From positions 62,001 to 126,000 of the forward strand of contig CAXXQP010000002.1 of NCBI GenBank assembly GCA_963663905.2: 64,000 nt of DNA, read 5' to 3'. The translations under genes and the position numbers were made by a program. This document shows positions 44,824-54,946 of this stretch, one piece after another. A model generated the notes under the pieces. That model saw only the letters and a program-made list of their open reading frames with translations, made no database searches and had not been told where the DNA came from. The first letter of the stretch is position 1. Every line of letters begins with the position of its first letter. Source of the DNA: Saccharicrinis sp963663905 (GTDB lineage: Bacteria; Bacteroidota; Bacteroidia; Bacteroidales; Marinilabiliaceae).

Positions 44824-44853
44824 TTTGTGTTGGCTGGTGTTTGAATAGGTTTG
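44824..44853 (+). promoter_or_regulatory. Bacteroidota-type promoter of susC
   Basis: TTTG (44824-44827), an 18-base spacer and TAGGTTTG (44846-44853) match the -33 TTTG / -7 TAnnTTTG consensus. The start of transcription would be near 44860, about 65 bases upstream of the susC start codon. Confidence 0.55.
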
Positions 44854-44925
44854 TAGTTGTAGATTGACTAATAGCTAAGCAAGATTTAAAAGACTATTTA
44901 ATAATTAAAAAAATTCAAGCAGACT

Positions 44926-47900
44926 ATGAAAAAAATATCCAGGCACTATCAGGTGCTATTATTAGTTCTACTGCTTAATGTGTTGACTTTGCCCTATGCT
45001 TTGGGGCAGGAATTAACCATAACCGGTAGTGTGAAATCTGGAGATGAGCTTCTGCCAGGTGTCTCTATTAGTATAAAAGGCACCACTGTTGGAACCATCA
45101 CTAACATAGATGGAGACTATTCGATTCAGGCCAAAGCAGAAGATATTCTGGTTTTTAGTTTTATTGGGTTCAAGACGGTTGAAGAGGCAGTAGCCGGCCG
45201 GCGAGAAATAAACATCAACCTTGAGGAAGAAGCGACAGAATTAAGTGAGGTGATTGCCATTGGGTATGGCTCAGTTCAGAAAAAAGACCTGACCAGTGCT
45301 ATTTCAACCGTCAAAGGAGATGAACTGGCGAAGCGCAATGTAGCTAATGTATCGCAGGCTTTGCAGGGGCAGCTGGCAGGGGTACAGGTGTCATCCAATG
45401 GTGGTTCGCCTGGTAGTGAAGCCTCTATTTTAATTAGGGGAATATCAACCATTAACAATAACAACCCTTTGTATGTAGTTGATGATGTGCCCATGGACGA
45501 TATCAGTTGGCTAAATCCAAAAGATATTGAGAATGTACAGGTGCTGAAGGATGCTTCAGCAAGTGCTATTTTTGGTTCAAGGGCATCCAATGGTGTCATT
45601 GTTATCGAAACTAAGAAAGCCAAAGATGGACGCACGAGTATTTCTATTGATGCGACCTACAGTATCCAGGACGCAGCTAAAAAGCCAGATATGGCAGACG
45701 CCACCGAATACGCTAAAATTGTTAATAAGGCGGCTTTCAATTCTGGATTGGATGCACCTTTTGCCGATCCTGAGGCTTTTGGGAAAGGCACCAATTGGTG
45801 GGATGAAGTAACCCAACTGGCACCTATACAGAACTACTCACTCAGTATCAATAAGGGTACTGAGGATATGAAGATAGCCTCCGGCTTTTCATATTTCAAC
45901 CAGGATGGATTGGTAAAAGGCGGTGGCTATGAGCGCATCACCATGAAGCTGAATACCGAATATAAACTAGCCAAATGGTTAACTGTTGGGCAGAATTTAA
46001 GCCTGAGCAAGGATAAGACTGATAACGGTCCTAACCTGGTATGGGATGTACAACGTGTTGAGCCAAATATACCTGTTTATCTGCCCGATTATGAACAGGA
46101 AGGAAAGAACGAGTATAGTATCTATCATCCAACCCTATATACTGATGTGCCCAATCCAATGGGAACGCTGGCCCGCTCTTTTAGCGTGACAGATTATTTA
46201 CGAACCATTGGGAATGTATTTGCTAATTTTGATATTGGCCATGGTATAACTGCTGAAAGTAAATTTGCTTTTTACCTGAGCGAATGGGAAAATAATGATT
46301 TTGGGCCAACTTATTTTATCGAGTCTACAGACTATACAAATGAGAATTGGGTGACGCGGAGTCATAATAACCGAACACAATTTACCTGGAACAACCTGGT
46401 GCACTATAAAACTCAACTGAACGTACATCGCTTAAATTTAACGGCCGGTATGACCATGGAAAGTGATGAAAACCGTTACTTATATGGTGAGGGTTATAAT
46501 GCACCTAATAATCATCTCGATCTGCGCTACATTGATTCAACTGAGGATACCAAACGTTTTGCTTCAGGTAGTAACAATAAAAGTACCCGACAATCATTTC
46601 TGGCACGTGCCAATTATTCATTTGGTGACAAATACTTGCTGACGGCTTCTTTCAGAACAGATGCTTCATCCAGATTTAATAAAGAGAACCGCTGGGGCTA
46701 TTTCCCATCAGTATCGGGAGCATGGAACCTGTCAGAAGAAGGATTTATGAGTGATGTTACATGGTTGAGTCAGGCCAAATTAAGAGCCGGCTGGGGGCAA
46801 GTGGGAAATGACAACATTAATAACGATGCCTTATTAACCACTTTAGGAAGAACTGTATATGTATTTGGTACCGAGCGTGAGATTAGCCTCGGCCAAGCTC
46901 CAACTTCGGTAGGTAATGCCGATTTGCAATGGGAAACAGTAGAGGATATGAACATTGGAGCCGACCTTGGCTTTTGGAACCAGCGACTGACAACTTCTGT
47001 CGATTACTTCGAACGACGTTCAAAAGATATGCTTTTGGCAACATCTATTCCATATTATCTAGGCTCTGCCTGGAGCACACCATATGCAAATATTGGGACT
47101 TTAACTACAAAGGGATTTGAGGTTATTCTTACCTATCGAAAAGAATATGCGTCTGGTTTTAGCATGACTCATTCTTTAAATGTATCCAAAGCCAGTAGTA
47201 AAATCACCAAGTTAGTTGAGGGAGAAGCCATTTGGAGTGGAAATCATCAGCGTCTCGAAAATTTAACCCGCACAGTAGAGAATGGTGTTGCCGGTGAATT
47301 TTATGGGATGGTGACCGACGGTATTTTCCAGAATGAAAGCGAGGTGATTAATTATACCGATGAGTTCGGCAATGTATTGCAACCCCATGCTCAACCAGGT
47401 GACATGCGTTTCAAGGATGTGAATGGTGATGGTAAAATAAATGCCGATGACCGGGCTGTTATTGGTAATCCGGAAGCTGACTTCACTTTTGGTATCAATA
47501 TGAATTTCGGGTATAAAAACTTTGATCTGAGTATGCTATTTACAGGTTCGTATGGCAATGATGTGTTGAATGCGGTGAAACCATATGCAGGAACAGGAAG
47601 TGAGCGTTACAACTCATTTGCCGGGTTGTTAGACAAGGCCTGGGATGGCGAAGGTTCAACTAATTCGCAACCACGTCTGGCTGCCATTGACGATAACAAC
47701 AACTTTATTTATTCCGATTATTACATAGAGGATGGATCACATCTGCGCTTAAAATCTCTTCAATTGGGGTATAACCTGCCCAAAAAATGGTTGGAGCGTA
47801 TACAAATCAGCAATGCGCGTTTATTTATTGGTGGTGAAAACCTGTTCACATTAACCAGCTTTGATGGCTTGGATGTGGACCTTGGTGGCAGTGCTCTCGA

Positions 47901-47970
47901 AAGAGGTATTGATTGGGGACAGTATCCATTGCCTCGCATCTTTATGGTGGGTGCCAATATTTCATTTTAA
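44926..47970 (+). CDS. SusC-family TonB-dependent glycan transporter
   Basis: A 1014-residue outer-membrane receptor. The signal peptide (to ALGQ) is followed by a carboxypeptidase-regulatory-like domain (ITGSVKSGDELLPGVSISIKGTTVGTITNIDGDYSI), a TonB-box region (ELSEVIAIGYG), the plug (AISTVKGDELAKRNVANVSQALQGQLAGVQV, LIRGISTINNNNPLYVVDD) and a 22-strand-type barrel ending in FMVGANISF. It imports oligosaccharides together with the SusD-like protein encoded 17 bases downstream. Confidence 0.97.
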   Translation: MKKISRHYQVLLLVLLLNVLTLPYALGQELTITGSVKSGDELLPGVSISIKGTTVGTITNIDGDYSIQAKAEDILVFSFIGFKTVEEAVAGRREININLEEEATELSEVIAIGYGSVQKKDLTSAISTVKGDELAKRNVANVSQALQGQLAGVQVSSNGGSPGSEASILIRGISTINNNNPLYVVDDVPMDDISWLNPKDIENVQVLKDASASAIFGSRASNGVIVIETKKAKDGRTSISIDATYSIQDAAKKPDMADATEYAKIVNKAAFNSGLDAPFADPEAFGKGTNWWDEVTQLAPIQNYSLSINKGTEDMKIASGFSYFNQDGLVKGGGYERITMKLNTEYKLAKWLTVGQNLSLSKDKTDNGPNLVWDVQRVEPNIPVYLPDYEQEGKNEYSIYHPTLYTDVPNPMGTLARSFSVTDYLRTIGNVFANFDIGHGITAESKFAFYLSEWENNDFGPTYFIESTDYTNENWVTRSHNNRTQFTWNNLVHYKTQLNVHRLNLTAGMTMESDENRYLYGEGYNAPNNHLDLRYIDSTEDTKRFASGSNNKSTRQSFLARANYSFGDKYLLTASFRTDASSRFNKENRWGYFPSVSGAWNLSEEGFMSDVTWLSQAKLRAGWGQVGNDNINNDALLTTLGRTVYVFGTEREISLGQAPTSVGNADLQWETVEDMNIGADLGFWNQRLTTSVDYFERRSKDMLLATSIPYYLGSAWSTPYANIGTLTTKGFEVILTYRKEYASGFSMTHSLNVSKASSKITKLVEGEAIWSGNHQRLENLTRTVENGVAGEFYGMVTDGIFQNESEVINYTDEFGNVLQPHAQPGDMRFKDVNGDGKINADDRAVIGNPEADFTFGINMNFGYKNFDLSMLFTGSYGNDVLNAVKPYAGTGSERYNSFAGLLDKAWDGEGSTNSQPRLAAIDDNNNFIYSDYYIEDGSHLRLKSLQLGYNLPKKWLERIQISNARLFIGGENLFTLTSFDGLDVDLGGSALERGIDWGQYPLPRIFMVGANISF

Positions 47971-47987
47971 CCTTTTGAACAATAAGA

Positions 47988-49526
47988 ATGATGAGACGAA
48001 ATATTCGATTTTTTATAGTCCTAAGTATAGTAGCGATGTTTGGGGCATCATGCAACGATTTTCTGGATCAGCCGATACAGGGTAAGCAAGTGCTGGAAAA
48101 CTATTTTGCCAATGAAGATGAGTGTCTGAAAGCCCTCTCTGGATGCTATGCTTCATTAAGTCCCGAAGATTGGTGGGAAAATGATCTCTTCTACCTTGTG
48201 GGCGACATCTGTTCCGATGATGCTTTTAAAGGCAATTCGCTTGAAGGTGATCAGCGTGACTTTGGCGAACTGGCACGTTTTAATATTACTCCTCAAAATG
48301 AATGGATCCAATATAAATGGCAGTATGCTTACGAGCAAGTGTACCGCTGTAATCTGGTTATCAAAAACATTCCTGACGCACCTGTTAGTGATGCTTTTAA
48401 AGCTCAGGTATTAGCAGAAGCAAAATTTCTGAGGGCATTTGCCTATTTTGAGCTGGTGAAGAACTTTGGTGATGTACCTCTTCTATTAGAGCCATTAACT
48501 GTTAATGACCCAAAACAGGAACGTGTGGCTTCAGCTTTAATCTGGGGACAAATTGAAAAGGACCTAAAGAATGCAGCAGACGTATTGCCGGAGCGCTCAG
48601 AACAAACTGCGTCAGCTATAGGCCGCGCAACTAAAGGTGCTGCTTTGGCATACCTCGTGAAGGCCTATGTTTATCAGGAGAAATGGAGTGATGCAGAGCC
48701 ATTGGCTAAACAAATAATTACTACAGGTGAGTATAACCTGAATGATCCATTTACCAATGTTTGGAGTATTCATAATCCAAATGGCAATGGTTCTATTTTT
48801 GAAATCCAGACTGTATTTGATAATGTGTTGGATGCAGGAACTGTATTGCCCGTTTTTACCCGGAGTCGTGCTGATGGAGGTTGGGGCTTTGCCACACCAT
48901 CCAGCCACCTCGATATTTTTATGGCAGGCGATCCGCGCCGTAATGCGACCATTATCAAGCAAGGTGATTATGTAGATGAGGATTATCCAAGCTATGACAC
49001 TCAATTGTTGGAAAATGAAACAGGACGTATCAACCGAAAATACTGGATAGCATGGAATGATCGTCCGGCTCAATCGGAACATAAGCGTACCCCACTTAAC
49101 CACATTTTGTTTAGATACGCTGATTTACTATTGCTGCATGCCGAAGCCGCTTGGCACAATGACAATGAGGGTGAAGCTATTGCTTCGGTCAACAAGGTGC
49201 GCAGTCGCGTTGGACTTGGTAGCATTAGTTCTACCGGAGAGCAGCTCTTACTCGATATTTATCACGAAAGGCGGATGGAACTGGCATTGGAAGGACATCG
49301 TTACTACGATCTAAAACGTCAAAAGGGCATTAAATATCCTAACTCACCGCGTCTGAAGGAGGTGATGGAGGATTTTGTGGATTATAATCTGGGGGCTAAT
49401 TCAGATTACGACGCTGGCAATGCCAAAGGTCAATTGTTTGATGAAGATGTGCATGTATTGTTTCCTATTCCTCAGGCAGAGATTGACTTGTCGGAAGGAA
49501 CTCTGAAACAGAATAGCGGATATTAA
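47988..49526 (+). CDS. SusD-family glycan-binding lipoprotein
   Basis: A 512-residue lipoprotein: MMRRNIRFFIVLSIVAMFGASC, then NDFLDQP, the standard SusD start. The TPR-like helices include AEAKFLRAFAYFELVKNFGDVPLL, and the C-terminal RagB/SusD domain has LLLHAEAAWH, INKVR-like SVNKVRSRVGL and HERRMELALEGHRYYDLKR. It forms the lid of the SusC channel. It is followed by a strong hairpin terminator. Confidence 0.97.
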   Translation: MMRRNIRFFIVLSIVAMFGASCNDFLDQPIQGKQVLENYFANEDECLKALSGCYASLSPEDWWENDLFYLVGDICSDDAFKGNSLEGDQRDFGELARFNITPQNEWIQYKWQYAYEQVYRCNLVIKNIPDAPVSDAFKAQVLAEAKFLRAFAYFELVKNFGDVPLLLEPLTVNDPKQERVASALIWGQIEKDLKNAADVLPERSEQTASAIGRATKGAALAYLVKAYVYQEKWSDAEPLAKQIITTGEYNLNDPFTNVWSIHNPNGNGSIFEIQTVFDNVLDAGTVLPVFTRSRADGGWGFATPSSHLDIFMAGDPRRNATIIKQGDYVDEDYPSYDTQLLENETGRINRKYWIAWNDRPAQSEHKRTPLNHILFRYADLLLLHAEAAWHNDNEGEAIASVNKVRSRVGLGSISSTGEQLLLDIYHERRMELALEGHRYYDLKRQKGIKYPNSPRLKEVMEDFVDYNLGANSDYDAGNAKGQLFDEDVHVLFPIPQAEIDLSEGTLKQNSGY

Positions 49527-49533
49527 TAATGAC

Positions 49534-49567
49534 AAAAGGGACAGCGTTGTCTGTCCCCCTTTTTTTC
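49534..49567 (+). terminator. Hairpin terminator after the SusD gene
   Basis: AAAAGGGACAG and CTGTCCCCCTTTTTT flank a short loop, with a 7-T run. It lies between the SusD-like and GH2 genes, only 46 bases apart, so it probably lowers rather than blocks expression of the enzymes, as often seen in Sus-type loci. Confidence 0.75.
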
Positions 49568-49572
49568 TGGTT

Positions 49573-52500
49573 ATGATAGATATGAAATATAGAATTTTTC
49601 TGATAATTATCTTATCAGGCATGACTATTTTTGCTCAAAATAGATGGGAACAACCAACTGTATTTCGCGAAGGTAAACGTCAGGCTTATGCATGGTCTTT
49701 CCCCTATCGTTCAATGAATAAGGCGACAGTGGGTGATAAGACGCAATCTGCTTTTTATAGTTCCCTTAATGGAGAATGGTTTTTCAATTGGGCCGTTAAT
49801 CCAGCCCAACGCCCAAAGTACTTTTATAAAGTGGACTACCAGGTTAATGATTGGCCAACGATTCCTGTGCCTGCCAACTGGCAGATGGAAGGCTATGGGA
49901 CACCCATTTATACCAATGTGAAGTATCCATTTAAAATGGATCCGCCCAATATTCCATCAGAATATAATCCGGTTGGCTCGTATGCACGCACCTTTGCAGT
50001 GCCAGACAGTTGGGATGGAAACCAAATAATACTGCATTTTGGGGCTGTTAATTCGGCTATGTACGTTTGGGTCAACGGGCAACAAGTGGGCTATTCACAA
50101 GACTCCAAAACACCTGCCGAATTTGATATCACCCAATATATCCAAAAAGGTGAAAATAAGCTGGCAGTTGAGGTGTATCGCTGGTGTGATGGCAGTTATC
50201 TCGAAGACCAGGATATGTGGCGATTGAGTGGTATTGAACGGGGTGTGTACCTGTATGCTTTACCTCACACTCATATTCAGGATTTCTTTGTTAAAGGAGG
50301 GTTAGATGCCCAATATAAGAATGGTTTGTTTCAGCTTGATGTGGCATTAAAAGGAATTGATAATGCTTCAGTACTTGAAGTTCAACTTCTGGATGCTGCA
50401 GGAAAATTAGTTCATCAGGAAGTTAAGCAGATAACAGTCAACAATATTAGCTTCGAAGCAATAGTGCCTGAGGTGGAGAAATGGAGTGCTGAGTTGCCCA
50501 ATCTGTATGATTTATACCTTTTGCTTAAGAACAAAGCAGGTGAGACAATTGATGTCCGCGGCTCAAAGGTGGGGTTTCGCACTGTAGAAATTAAGCATAA
50601 GCAATTGTTGGTGAATGGGCAGCCTGTTTTGTTAAAGGGCGTCAACCGGCATGAACACAATGAGTACAATGGCCATGTGGTGTCAGAGGCATCCATGCTG
50701 CGTGATATTACATTAATGAAACAGTTTAATATCAATGCGGTGCGTTGCAGTCATTATCCGGTTGATCCTTATTGGTACAGCTTATGTGACCAGTATGGCC
50801 TGTATGTGATTGATGAAGCCAATATCGAAAGTCATGGTATGGGCTCCTGGTTAAATGATGGTTATAGTTTGGATAAGACACTGGGAAATAATGAGGATTG
50901 GAAAGCCGCTCATCTTGATCGTACCATGAATATGGTGGAACGAGATAAGAATTTTCCATCTATTATTATTTGGTCTTTGGGAAATGAGGCTGGTTCAGGT
51001 CAAAATTTTGAAGCAACAGCCAGCTGGATTAAAGAACGTGATAACAGCCGTTTGGTGCAGTATGAGCAAGCCTGGCTTGAGTCATATACCGACATTGTGT
51101 GCCCAATGTATTATAAGATTGAGCAGATGGAGGAGTTTCTCTCCTTGAATGATCATCGTCCAATGATACAATGCGAATACAGTCATGCCATGGGTAATAG
51201 CAATGGTAACTTAATGGATTACTGGCAATTGATTCGTAAGGAACCGCAACTACAGGGCGGTTTTATTTGGGATTGGATGGATCAGGGAATGGCACAACAA
51301 TTACCAAATGGCACTAAATATTGGGCTTATGGAGGGGATTTTGGCCCGCAGGATGTCCCATCGGATGGCGACTTTTGTTTAAACGGACTCATTTTTGCCG
51401 ATCAAACGCCAAAACCGGCTTTGTTTGAGGTGAAAAAGGTATATCAGGATTTCTGGATAACTGCAACGGATTTACAAAAAGGCCAATTTAAGCTCTACAA
51501 TGAAAGCTTTTTCAGAAGCACTGATGCGCTTGAGCTATACTTCGAAATAAAAGCTGAAGGTAAAGTAGTTCAAAACGGGATTGTTGATTTTAAGAAAGCT
51601 GTGAAACCTCAGGAAAAGAGATCTTTTAGTGTCAAGTATGATTATCATACAGACGAAGGCGTAGAGTATTTTATCAATTTTTTTGTCCGCACTTCTGATG
51701 AGCTTGGTCTGCTGGAAAAAGGATATACCATAGCTACAGAGCAATTTGAACTAAACAGGTTTACACCAGCTATAAAACAAAGTACTGAGCAAAGTACTTT
51801 AACATTATCTGAAGATGAGGCGAAGCACTATGTATTCGGACAGGATTTTACCCTTGTTTTTGACAAACAATCAGGTAACATAAGCGATTGGAAATACAAA
51901 GGTAGAGATATGCTGCGCAGAGGATTGCAACCCAACTTTTGGCGGGTGCCGACCAACAACGATCGTGGTAACGGTATGCATAACAGATGCCGCGTATGGT
52001 ACGATGTGCAATCGAAGCGCACTCTTAACGCACTGAATGTAGAAAAGGCGGATGGACTAGTTAAGGTATCAACTAAATCCATCATCAACGTGGGGCAATC
52101 TGTTTTCAATGTCTATTATATAATTTATCCGGATGGAGCAGTGGAGATAGATGTCTACTTTGAAAAAAGTAAAGGTAAAGTACCAGAGTTACCTCGTTTG
52201 GGGATGAATCTCGTAATGCCTGCCGGATATGATTTAGTAGAATGGTATGGCAATGGTCCGCATGAGTCTTATAGCGACAGGCAGAATGGTGTTGTGGTGG
52301 ATATCTTTCAGGGTAAAGTGTCGCAGCAGCATACGCCTTACGTGTGGCCACAGGAGAGTGGTAACAAAACACAGGTGCGCTGGATGAAAGTAATGAACCA
52401 GGCAGGTGAGGGCTTTTTAATTAAAGGAAAGCAGCCATTGGAGATGAGTACACATCACTTTACTATCGAAGAGCTGAACAACCAGCTGACACACTATTAT

Positions 52501-52650
52501 CAAATACCTCAACGAAATATTACGGAGGTGAATATTGATCTGAAACAGCGTGGTGTGGGAGGTGATAATAGTTGGGGGTATGATACGCACGATGCCTACA
52601 AATTGCTGGACAATAAGTATCATTATACTTTTACTATTTGTCCACTTTAG
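49573..52650 (+). CDS. GH2 beta-galactosidase (LacZ-like), secreted
   Basis: A 1025-residue glycoside hydrolase family 2 enzyme with a signal peptide (MKYRIFLIIILSGMTIFAQ; the ATG at 49582 may be the start). The N-terminal jelly roll (VPANWQMEGYGTPIYTN) and Ig-like domains are followed by the TIM barrel with VNRHEHN, the acid/base SLGNEAGSG (Glu near 471) and the nucleophile QCEYSHAMGNSNG (Glu near 535), and then the Bgal small-chain domain (WYGNGPHESY). The length and full domain set match LacZ. It releases terminal beta-galactose; here it probably works in the periplasm on imported oligosaccharides. Confidence 0.95.
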   Translation: MIDMKYRIFLIIILSGMTIFAQNRWEQPTVFREGKRQAYAWSFPYRSMNKATVGDKTQSAFYSSLNGEWFFNWAVNPAQRPKYFYKVDYQVNDWPTIPVPANWQMEGYGTPIYTNVKYPFKMDPPNIPSEYNPVGSYARTFAVPDSWDGNQIILHFGAVNSAMYVWVNGQQVGYSQDSKTPAEFDITQYIQKGENKLAVEVYRWCDGSYLEDQDMWRLSGIERGVYLYALPHTHIQDFFVKGGLDAQYKNGLFQLDVALKGIDNASVLEVQLLDAAGKLVHQEVKQITVNNISFEAIVPEVEKWSAELPNLYDLYLLLKNKAGETIDVRGSKVGFRTVEIKHKQLLVNGQPVLLKGVNRHEHNEYNGHVVSEASMLRDITLMKQFNINAVRCSHYPVDPYWYSLCDQYGLYVIDEANIESHGMGSWLNDGYSLDKTLGNNEDWKAAHLDRTMNMVERDKNFPSIIIWSLGNEAGSGQNFEATASWIKERDNSRLVQYEQAWLESYTDIVCPMYYKIEQMEEFLSLNDHRPMIQCEYSHAMGNSNGNLMDYWQLIRKEPQLQGGFIWDWMDQGMAQQLPNGTKYWAYGGDFGPQDVPSDGDFCLNGLIFADQTPKPALFEVKKVYQDFWITATDLQKGQFKLYNESFFRSTDALELYFEIKAEGKVVQNGIVDFKKAVKPQEKRSFSVKYDYHTDEGVEYFINFFVRTSDELGLLEKGYTIATEQFELNRFTPAIKQSTEQSTLTLSEDEAKHYVFGQDFTLVFDKQSGNISDWKYKGRDMLRRGLQPNFWRVPTNNDRGNGMHNRCRVWYDVQSKRTLNALNVEKADGLVKVSTKSIINVGQSVFNVYYIIYPDGAVEIDVYFEKSKGKVPELPRLGMNLVMPAGYDLVEWYGNGPHESYSDRQNGVVVDIFQGKVSQQHTPYVWPQESGNKTQVRWMKVMNQAGEGFLIKGKQPLEMSTHHFTIEELNNQLTHYYQIPQRNITEVNIDLKQRGVGGDNSWGYDTHDAYKLLDNKYHYTFTICPL

Positions 52651-52661
52651 TCAGGAGAAGT

Positions 52662-54254
52662 ATGAATAACAAGAAGCAACAAAAAATGATTTTAAAGATA
52701 TATATAGCATTGTTTATTGCCCTGTCCTCCTGTCAAAAGGAGGCGGGAAGTAAACCTGATGACGGTTCTGTACTAAAGCTGACTATTGAGGCTGCTGCTA
52801 CGCGTCAGACGGTGCATGGCTTTGGGGCATCCGACGCCTGGAGTTGTCAGTTTATTGGAAAAAACTGGCCAGAGGACAAAAAGGAACAAATGGCCGATTG
52901 GTTATTTAGTACTGAGCTGGATACAGAAGGGCATCCGAAGGGTATCGGACTGAATACCTGGCGGTTTAATATAGGTGCTGGTAGCTCTGAACAGGGAACT
53001 GCTAGCGAGATAGAGGATGAGTGGCGACGGGCTGAATCATTTATGACCGGCAAAGGTGTTTATGATTGGAGTAAACACCTGGGCCAGCGTTGGTTTCTGC
53101 AAGCAGCTAAAGCAAGAGGTGTGAATCAGTTCATTGGTTTTGTTAACAGCCCTCCTGTTAGTCTCACTAAAAATGGGAAGGCATTTTCTTCGGATAAAAA
53201 TAGTTATAACCTGGTAGAAGAAAACTATTCTATCTTTGCCAATTACCTTGCTGATATTGCTATAAAACTTAACGAGCTGGATGGAGTTAAATTGAAATAC
53301 ATCAGTCCGTTTAATGAGCCGCAGTGGGATTGGACCAACAAAAGCCAGGAGGGAACACCGGCGCAAAACACCGAAATAGCAGCAACTATTAAGCTGATTA
53401 ATACGACATTTGAACAAAAAAATGTTGTGTCACAGATTGAAATACCCGAATCGGCACAGTTAAACTTCATGTACGAGGATGGTGGCAAATCAGGGCGAGG
53501 TTATCAGATATATAGTTTCTTCGATCCTTCATCAAGTGAGTACCTTGGTAATTTATCGCATGTAGCACGCAAAGTTGCTGCTCACAGCTATTATACAACC
53601 TGGCCCGTTAATGATATGGCTGCTAAGCGTCGTAGAGTAAGTGAGGCTATTAAAGGCAATCCAGAACCTGTTGAGTTTTGGATGAGTGAGTATTGCGTGT
53701 TGGAAAATAACTCAGAGATAGATGGTAATGGACGTGATTTGGGCATGAAGACAGCACTCTATACATCGCGTGTTATTTTTACCGATTTGGCCATCGGTAA
53801 TGCTTCTTCGTGGCAATGGTGGTTAGCCATCAGTCCATACGATTATAAAGATGGATTGGTATACATTGACTACAATAAAAATGATGGCAATATATACGAT
53901 TCAAAGACCTTATGGGCTTTAGGTAACTATTCTCGTTTTGCAAAAGAGGGAATGAAGCGTGTTATAGTAAAACGTAGTGATTCAAAATCGGATGAACAAT
54001 CATTAAACAGCATTATGACTTGTGCCTTTGTATCGGATGATAAAGAAGATATTGCGATGATAATCACGAATTATTTAAGTACAGATGTCCCTGTCCAGAT
54101 TAATTTAAGCGGAGCATCTGTTAGTGGAAAATTAAAAGTTTATCTTACGGATGGAAAAAGTCGAAATAATCTGGCTCTTCAGCAAGAAATTGAATTGGGT
54201 GAGTCAATCACCATACCGGCTCGGAGCGTGACAACCATAACTAATGTAGAGTAA
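52662..54254 (+). CDS. GH30-family glycoside hydrolase, lipoprotein
   Basis: About 530 residues. The frame is open from 52638, but the ATG at 52662 follows an AGGAGAAG ribosome-binding site and avoids overlap with the GH2 gene. The lipobox is LSSC. The (beta/alpha)8 barrel begins HGFGASDAWSCQFIGKNW; the acid/base is in PFNEPQWDW (Glu near 219) and the nucleophile in FWMSEYCVLEN (Glu near 343); a beta domain ends RSVTTITNVE. GH30 includes beta-1,6-galactanases, xylanases and glucanases. Next to a beta-galactosidase, a galactanase is my best guess. Confidence 0.9.
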   Translation: MNNKKQQKMILKIYIALFIALSSCQKEAGSKPDDGSVLKLTIEAAATRQTVHGFGASDAWSCQFIGKNWPEDKKEQMADWLFSTELDTEGHPKGIGLNTWRFNIGAGSSEQGTASEIEDEWRRAESFMTGKGVYDWSKHLGQRWFLQAAKARGVNQFIGFVNSPPVSLTKNGKAFSSDKNSYNLVEENYSIFANYLADIAIKLNELDGVKLKYISPFNEPQWDWTNKSQEGTPAQNTEIAATIKLINTTFEQKNVVSQIEIPESAQLNFMYEDGGKSGRGYQIYSFFDPSSSEYLGNLSHVARKVAAHSYYTTWPVNDMAAKRRRVSEAIKGNPEPVEFWMSEYCVLENNSEIDGNGRDLGMKTALYTSRVIFTDLAIGNASSWQWWLAISPYDYKDGLVYIDYNKNDGNIYDSKTLWALGNYSRFAKEGMKRVIVKRSDSKSDEQSLNSIMTCAFVSDDKEDIAMIITNYLSTDVPVQINLSGASVSGKLKVYLTDGKSRNNLALQQEIELGESITIPARSVTTITNVE

Positions 54255-54268
54255 GATAATTGAGTAAA

Positions 54269-54308
54269 CAAAAAAGCGGAAGTTCATTTATGGACTTTCG
54301 CTTTTCTT
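54269..54308 (+). terminator. Terminator of the plus-strand Sus operon
   Basis: AAAAAAGCGGAAGTTCA and TGGACTTTCGCTTTTCTT form a hairpin flanked by A- and T-runs, starting about 15 bases after the GH30 stop. The gap 54255-54563 otherwise contains only junction copy J. Confidence 0.7.
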
Positions 54309-54490
54309 AGGTCATCTTGAAAAAAAAGAAGGCTCTCTGCGTTGTCTGTTTAATTGGCAGTTTGTTTAAAACGAGAATTTATACCATAGCCTTTCCCTTA
54401 ATCTAACTACTGTAAAACAGGAGTTGTTCAGAATATTTTAAGTTTCACTATTTCAAACATTCATACTTAGAGTTCTTACAACATCATGCG

Positions 54491-54524
54491 TTTTGCGAGC
54501 CCCTAAGGTCTTAGAATTCGATTG
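54491..54524 (+). repeat. Cassette-junction repeat, copy J
   Basis: TTTTGCGAGCCC, then TAAGG, then TCTTAGAATTCGATTG. It is the only copy outside the accessory island and sits 40 bases before the IS66 remnant that interrupts the polysaccharide locus. Confidence 0.5.
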
Positions 54525-54621
54525 TGTAGTGTAATTTATTATTTAGTTGTATTTTTCTGCTATGTAAGCATGCTGTAATATACATATTGCATATTACCAG
54601 GGATTTTGGCAGCTTGCCAAC

Positions 54622-54945
54622 ATGAAAACTACAGTAATAGACCGTCATGCAGAAATACGAAGAATCGTAGATCTGTGGCATAAAAGTAAGAGGCAAATAA
54701 GACAACCTGATTTTTGTAAGAAAGAAGGAATTTCTGTGGATTCACTTAAATATTGGATAACGAAGTTTAATAAAGAGCAGGCCTCAAAACAATCAGATGC
54801 ATGCCCTACCGGATTTATCCCTGTCAAAGTTGAAAATACAGCAGAACAAACCTATCAAGAAATTGAATTTCCTAATGGAGTAATATTTCGTTATAGCCAA
54901 GGATTTTCAATAGAAACAATTAAAGAGCTCATAAAATTGTATTGA
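54622..54945 (+). CDS. IS66 TnpA-like protein of the remnant
   Basis: 107 residues with the transposase_8-type helix-turn-helix: HKSKRQIRQPDFCKKEGISVDSLKYWITKF. The C-terminal part has the IEFPNGVIFRYSQGFSIETIKELIKLY pattern of IS66 first-frame proteins. It appears intact, but its partners are lost. Confidence 0.75.
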   Translation: MKTTVIDRHAEIRRIVDLWHKSKRQIRQPDFCKKEGISVDSLKYWITKFNKEQASKQSDACPTGFIPVKVENTAEQTYQEIEFPNGVIFRYSQGFSIETIKELIKLY

Positions 54946-54946
54946 T

